From assembly GCA_051004815.1 (NCBI GenBank), contig JBPCJY010000044.1, positions 1-42,605 of the forward strand: DNA of 42,605 nucleotides. Reading direction: 5' to 3'. The DNA is from JBBQXY01 sp051004815 (lineage in GTDB: Bacteria; Chloroflexota; Ktedonobacteria; Ktedonobacterales; Ktedonobacteraceae). The notes below the pieces were generated by a model that was not told where the DNA came from, ran no database searches, and saw nothing but the letters and a program-made list of their open reading frames with translations. Every line of letters starts with the position of its first letter. The stretch's first letter is position 1. Position numbers and translations under genes: made by a program. Positions 39,296 to 42,605 of the stretch are shown here, one piece after another.

Positions 39296-39321
39296 CCAGG
39301 TAATTGTACGTAGTGTAAAGT
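39292..39321 (+). promoter_or_regulatory. Promoter giving a near-leaderless GT39 transcript
   Basis: TTGACC (39292-39297), 18-base spacer, TAAAGT (39316-39321). The predicted start point is at or next to the ATG at 39328, which has no Shine-Dalgarno, so the mRNA may be leaderless. The -35 lies at the stop of the DUF3052 gene. Confidence 0.45.
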
Positions 39322-39327
39322 AGCACA

Positions 39328-41559
39328 ATGAGCCTGACACTATCAGCAAAGCAAAGCACTAGCGCAACACAAAACCAGAAAATACGTGCCAGCATACGCC
39401 TATGGCTATGCACATGGGAACTCGTTCCCATTCTCCTGGTGGCGGCAACACTGCGCCTGGGTGGACTCAATACCACCACCTTCGCCGGTGATCAAAGCGT
39501 CCTCTACACGCTGGCCTATGACGCCGTACATCATGGACTCATCCCTACCACCAGTAACAGTGCTTCAATCTTTACCATGCATCCACCTCTGGCAATCTAC
39601 TTCCTCATGCTACCCGTATTTTTCAGTGCGAACCCATTGTGGGCCGCCGTCATGACCGCCCTGTTCAATGTCGTCGCCGTTCTCCTCGCATATATTTTCA
39701 CGCGCCGCTACTATGGACGTTTGGCCGCGACCATTGCCGCCTTGCTCTTCGCCACTGCCCAAACCTCCATCGTGTTCAGTCGCTTCATCTGGCAGCCAAC
39801 GCTGCTCAGCCCATTTGTGATCCTGTTTCTCTTCGCACTCTTCCGTGGCGTCGTCGAGCGGAAAAAAGGTTGGCTCCTGCCAGCCCTCGTGCTGCTCGGC
39901 ATCATGTACCAATTACACGAAATTACCTTACTCATGGCTCCCTTGCTCATTGTCGCCTTGCTACTTGTCCCATGCACCATACGTCTGCGCGATTTCGTCC
40001 TGGGTTTCGTCTGCCTTCTGCTAATCTTCACGCCGTACCTCGTATGGGAACTCCACTCCAAATTCGCCGATATCCACACTCTGCTCGCCCTCACCAATGC
40101 ACACGCACACCTTGATAGCAAAGCCATTACCTACTATCAACGCTTCCTCAACGCCTACTACTACGATGATCGCGTCCTCGGTTCCACCTACTACGATCCC
40201 GTTGGCAGTGGAGACTCGATAGTATTTCGACTGTTGCCACTGTTGATACTCGCACGTTATATGCTGACATTTCTGCTGCTTGCCGCCTTTGCTATGGCCG
40301 GAATAATGATTGTGTACTCATCTAACGCAGCCACACAAGCCATTTCCCCTGCGAAGAAACCATCGCACATCTCCCTCCTATTTACTCGCCTTTTTAACTG
40401 GTGGACAGAGCTACGCGCAGACCCATTCAGATGCGGCCTGATCTTGCTCGTGTTGTGGCAAATCGTACCTGTATTGGCACTCTCGCGCCATTCCGCCACC
40501 ATCCACCTGCACTACCTGCTGATGATCCTCCCTGGACAGTTCATCCTGATCGGATTCTTTCTCTCCCGCGCAATCTCATGGTTCCAATTACAGCAAACAA
40601 CGCGCATGTGGCAGATAGTACGCTACGGAATAGCTCTAGCCACCACACTGCTACTCGTCACACAACTCGCAGGCAGTACCGCCTCATTGCTAGATACCAC
40701 GCGTGGTATCAACAACCATATCTTTGGCTACAATGACCTCGGCTCCCTCCAACACGCGCTACAAGAAGCTGACCAGGTAGCGCAAACCCATCATCTCAAT
40801 CGTGTGTACATCACTATCTCTCTCAAAGATGACTCGCTCACTGCACTACCCTATCTCGCCGAACAGATGCATACCCCCAGCACCCTCTTCGATGCCACCG
40901 CCTGCTTGGTGCTACCATCTCTTGCTTCGGGACCAGCTGTCCTGCTCATGCGTTCCACCGACACCCTCGGTGTTACCCTGCTTCGGCATTTTGCTACCAT
41001 TACCCTGGTAGACAAGCCTCCATTACTGGGAACATCCCCTTTCCTGCTCTACATCGTCACGCCCACCTTACTACCAACCTCTACCCAGCACGGCTTTGCC
41101 AACCACCTCCAACTGCTAGCTCCAGCGCAACTATTCATGCAAGGTACCACGCCGTTCCTGGCAACCCATTGGACACTACTCAATAACGCACAACCCGGCT
41201 CTTTCAAAACCTATACTTACACTGTGCGAGCCAAATCTACTACCCCTTACATAAGCACCAAAGGCACCATCCGCAGCGACTGCCTCTTTACCGCCATCCG
41301 CGCTCATGACCAACTCATCGCAAGCTTCCCACTGCCACATAGCAGCGTCCCACTATCACCATCATCATTCAGCATCACCGCCCAATTTCTCACTACCTCA
41401 CCATACACATTTGCCCAAGGACCCTTCCGCTTCGAGACATATCGCACCACCAGCACGCTCGAAACCCTCCATACCCTTGACGGCAGTAACACGCTCACTC
41501 TTGCCAGCACCACAACGAGCTCACCATCATCTAAAACACTTGCGAGCTACCGTAGGTAG
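39328..41559 (+). CDS. Large membrane glycosyltransferase (GT39/ArnT-like)
   Basis: The 743-residue product begins with a short cytoplasmic tail and about ten or more membrane helices to about residue 460; the last ~280 residues form a soluble, Ser/Thr-rich extracytoplasmic domain. LRLGGLNTTTFAGDQSVLYTLAYDAVHHG with the Asp after the first helix is the GT-C acidic site, and MHPPLAIYFLMLPVFF and ARRYYGRLAATIAALLFATAQTSIVFSR-type blocks fit the PMT_2/GT39 group. It would use a polyprenol-phosphate sugar to modify protein, lipid or glycan outside. No ribosome site precedes the ATG. Codon usage in the tail is rich in ACC/ACA Thr. No clear operon partner. Confidence 0.83.
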   Translation: MSLTLSAKQSTSATQNQKIRASIRLWLCTWELVPILLVAATLRLGGLNTTTFAGDQSVLYTLAYDAVHHGLIPTTSNSASIFTMHPPLAIYFLMLPVFFSANPLWAAVMTALFNVVAVLLAYIFTRRYYGRLAATIAALLFATAQTSIVFSRFIWQPTLLSPFVILFLFALFRGVVERKKGWLLPALVLLGIMYQLHEITLLMAPLLIVALLLVPCTIRLRDFVLGFVCLLLIFTPYLVWELHSKFADIHTLLALTNAHAHLDSKAITYYQRFLNAYYYDDRVLGSTYYDPVGSGDSIVFRLLPLLILARYMLTFLLLAAFAMAGIMIVYSSNAATQAISPAKKPSHISLLFTRLFNWWTELRADPFRCGLILLVLWQIVPVLALSRHSATIHLHYLLMILPGQFILIGFFLSRAISWFQLQQTTRMWQIVRYGIALATTLLLVTQLAGSTASLLDTTRGINNHIFGYNDLGSLQHALQEADQVAQTHHLNRVYITISLKDDSLTALPYLAEQMHTPSTLFDATACLVLPSLASGPAVLLMRSTDTLGVTLLRHFATITLVDKPPLLGTSPFLLYIVTPTLLPTSTQHGFANHLQLLAPAQLFMQGTTPFLATHWTLLNNAQPGSFKTYTYTVRAKSTTPYISTKGTIRSDCLFTAIRAHDQLIASFPLPHSSVPLSPSSFSITAQFLTTSPYTFAQGPFRFETYRTTSTLETLHTLDGSNTLTLASTTTSSPSSKTLASYRR

Positions 41560-41631
41560 CGAGAAATCAACAAGGGCCATGAGCACAAATTTCTCATACC
41601 TCTTTAAAAACCTATCTGAAAAGCTACGAAT

Positions 41632-42492
41632 ATGCTACACTTAGAACCATCGTACTATTTGACGAGAAGAGGTAGTAAATTGACGCTAGAATCACGAAAA
41701 TCATCAGCCGGATATACTCGCAACAAAGAAAGAGTAAACTTCTTTGGACAGCTCATGCTCAAAGGCTCGTATACAGAGATTGAACAGGATCGATTTAATC
41801 CACAAACTCCTACCCTTTTCTACTCTCATCCACATGGTGAAATCTGGACAGGCGACGCGCTTGCGTGGCTTCGTTCGCTAGAAAGTGCCTCTGTTGACCT
41901 CATCTTCGCCGACCCACCTTACAACATCAAAAAAGCCGAATGGGATACCTTTGAATCACAAGAAGAGTACGTTTCCTGGTCTATGCAATGGATAGAGCAA
42001 ACGGCCAGGATTTTAAAACCCACCGGAACACTCTACATATGTGGTTTCTCCGAAATCCTGGCCGACCTCAAACTTCCCGCGTCACGTTTCTTTCAAGGCT
42101 GTCGCTGGTTAGTGTGGCACTATAAAAACAAAGCCAACCTTGGCAATGACTGGGGACGCTCCCATGAAAGCATCTTGCATTTTAGAAAAACCAAAGCATT
42201 CACGTTTAACGTAGATGACGTGCGTACGCCTTATGGAAGTCATACCCTTAAATATCCAGAGCATCCACAAGCTGAAACGAGCCAATATGGAGGGAGCGAT
42301 AATAAAGACCACCTCTGGCACCCACATCCCAGAGGTGCTAAACCTAGAGATGTCATAGAAATTCCTACAACGTGCAATGGCATGCACGAAAAGACCGCGC
42401 ACCCCACACAGAAACTCGAAGAGTTATTGCGGAAAATTATCCTCGCCTCCTCAAACCCAGGAGACATAGTCATCGACCCCTTTTTAGCATAG
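41632..42492 (+). CDS. DNA methyltransferase (N4/N6, DPPY type), C-terminally truncated
   Basis: Site-specific DNA amino-methyltransferase. Catalytic motif IV is present as FADPPYNIKKAEWD, preceded by GDALAWLRSLESASVDL, followed by KPTGTLYICGF and the C-terminal KTAHPTQKLEELLRKIILASSNPGDIVIDPF. The motif order (DPPY before DPFxGxG) is the beta class. The frame ends immediately after DPFLA, so the glycine loop that binds SAM is missing. A frame change at the T5 run (42480-42484) would continue SIGAVSPLAQRHG to a stop at 42554, a partial match to the lost motif. The product is probably inactive. A TTG at 41680 with AGAGG is an alternative start. No restriction partner seen. Confidence 0.78.
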   Translation: MLHLEPSYYLTRRGSKLTLESRKSSAGYTRNKERVNFFGQLMLKGSYTEIEQDRFNPQTPTLFYSHPHGEIWTGDALAWLRSLESASVDLIFADPPYNIKKAEWDTFESQEEYVSWSMQWIEQTARILKPTGTLYICGFSEILADLKLPASRFFQGCRWLVWHYKNKANLGNDWGRSHESILHFRKTKAFTFNVDDVRTPYGSHTLKYPEHPQAETSQYGGSDNKDHLWHPHPRGAKPRDVIEIPTTCNGMHEKTAHPTQKLEELLRKIILASSNPGDIVIDPFLA

Positions 42493-42557
42493 GTGCCGTA
42501 AGCCCCCTGGCGCAGAGACATGGGGATATAAGGCACACTGTTGTTTTTAGGTAACAC

Positions 42558-42595
42558 TTGCAATCTATCTAAAAATGTGCTATACTGTACAGTAT
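42558..42595 (+). promoter_or_regulatory. Promoter and palindromic operator of the next gene (cut by the window end)
   Basis: TTGCAA (42558-42563), exactly 17 bases, TATACT (42581-42586). The perfect 14-base palindrome ATACTGTACAGTAT (42582-42595) covers the -10 and the start point. An ATG at 42594 follows so closely that the mRNA would be leaderless; only four codons of that gene are in the window. Confidence 0.65.
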
Positions 42596-42605
42596 GAGAA
42601 AGACG

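Noticed and set aside
41546..41560. Hairpin GCTACC-GTA-GGTAGC as terminator of the GT39 gene
   Set aside because: It overlaps the stop codon, the stem is only six pairs and no T run follows.

Overview
The window looks like a chromosomal segment of a Chloroflexota bacterium, most likely of the Ktedonobacteria. This is an inference from gene content: several ADP-heptose-type GT9 glycosyltransferases, an F420-type LLM oxidoreductase beside an F420/PPOX protein, a DUF3052 protein, multi-domain PAS/GAF histidine kinases without response regulators, and IspE of the MEP pathway. Base composition is intermediate and genes lie on both strands in short operons. No marker gene fixes the species.

Layout. 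1-5.8 kb holds mixed housekeeping genes: a secreted unknown, a Xer-like recombinase in tandem with purine nucleoside phosphorylase, two uncharacterised probable barrel proteins, and ispE. 5.8-13.7 kb is a surface-glycan locus: a zinc-ribbon protein, four consecutive GT9 (heptosyltransferase-like) genes with start/stop overlaps, then gmhA and an hldA-type heptose kinase. 13.7-20.3 kb holds a frameshifted GNAT gene, a radical SAM protein, a small unknown, a divergent EPSP synthase (aroA), an FAD amine oxidase and a lipid/diacylglycerol kinase with an unusual C-terminal extension. 20.5-26.6 kb carries two paralogous hybrid-sensor histidine kinases flanking a HAD phosphatase; the first kinase has an AhpD/CMD-like N-terminal domain.

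26.7-30.1 kb is an accessory island and the most interesting stretch. It contains tRNA-Ser(GCU), a PD-(D/E)XK homing-type endonuclease, an excisionase-like gene remnant, a complete tRNA-Trp(CCA) without encoded CCA, an XRE repressor facing a consensus promoter overlaid by a double palindromic operator, two related small ORFs, an HNH protein with two mosaic HNH units, and an ORF-less group II intron-like RNA whose domain V runs almost directly into the 3' half of a second tRNA-Trp.

30.1-42.6 kb is again ordinary chromosome: ArsR plus metallo-beta-lactamase-fold operon, MmgE/PrpD, a membrane-fused molybdopterin oxidoreductase coupled to a GT-C mannosyltransferase-like gene, a small gene split by an A7 slippery run, the F420-type pair, a PaiB-like FMN protein, DUF3052, a large GT39-like membrane glycosyltransferase, and a DNA methyltransferase that stops inside its SAM-binding motif. 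The window ends on a consensus promoter/palindrome at the start of a further gene.

Many starts were moved downstream from the longest frame because a Shine-Dalgarno or promoter lies inside the longer reading; these are explained in the entries.
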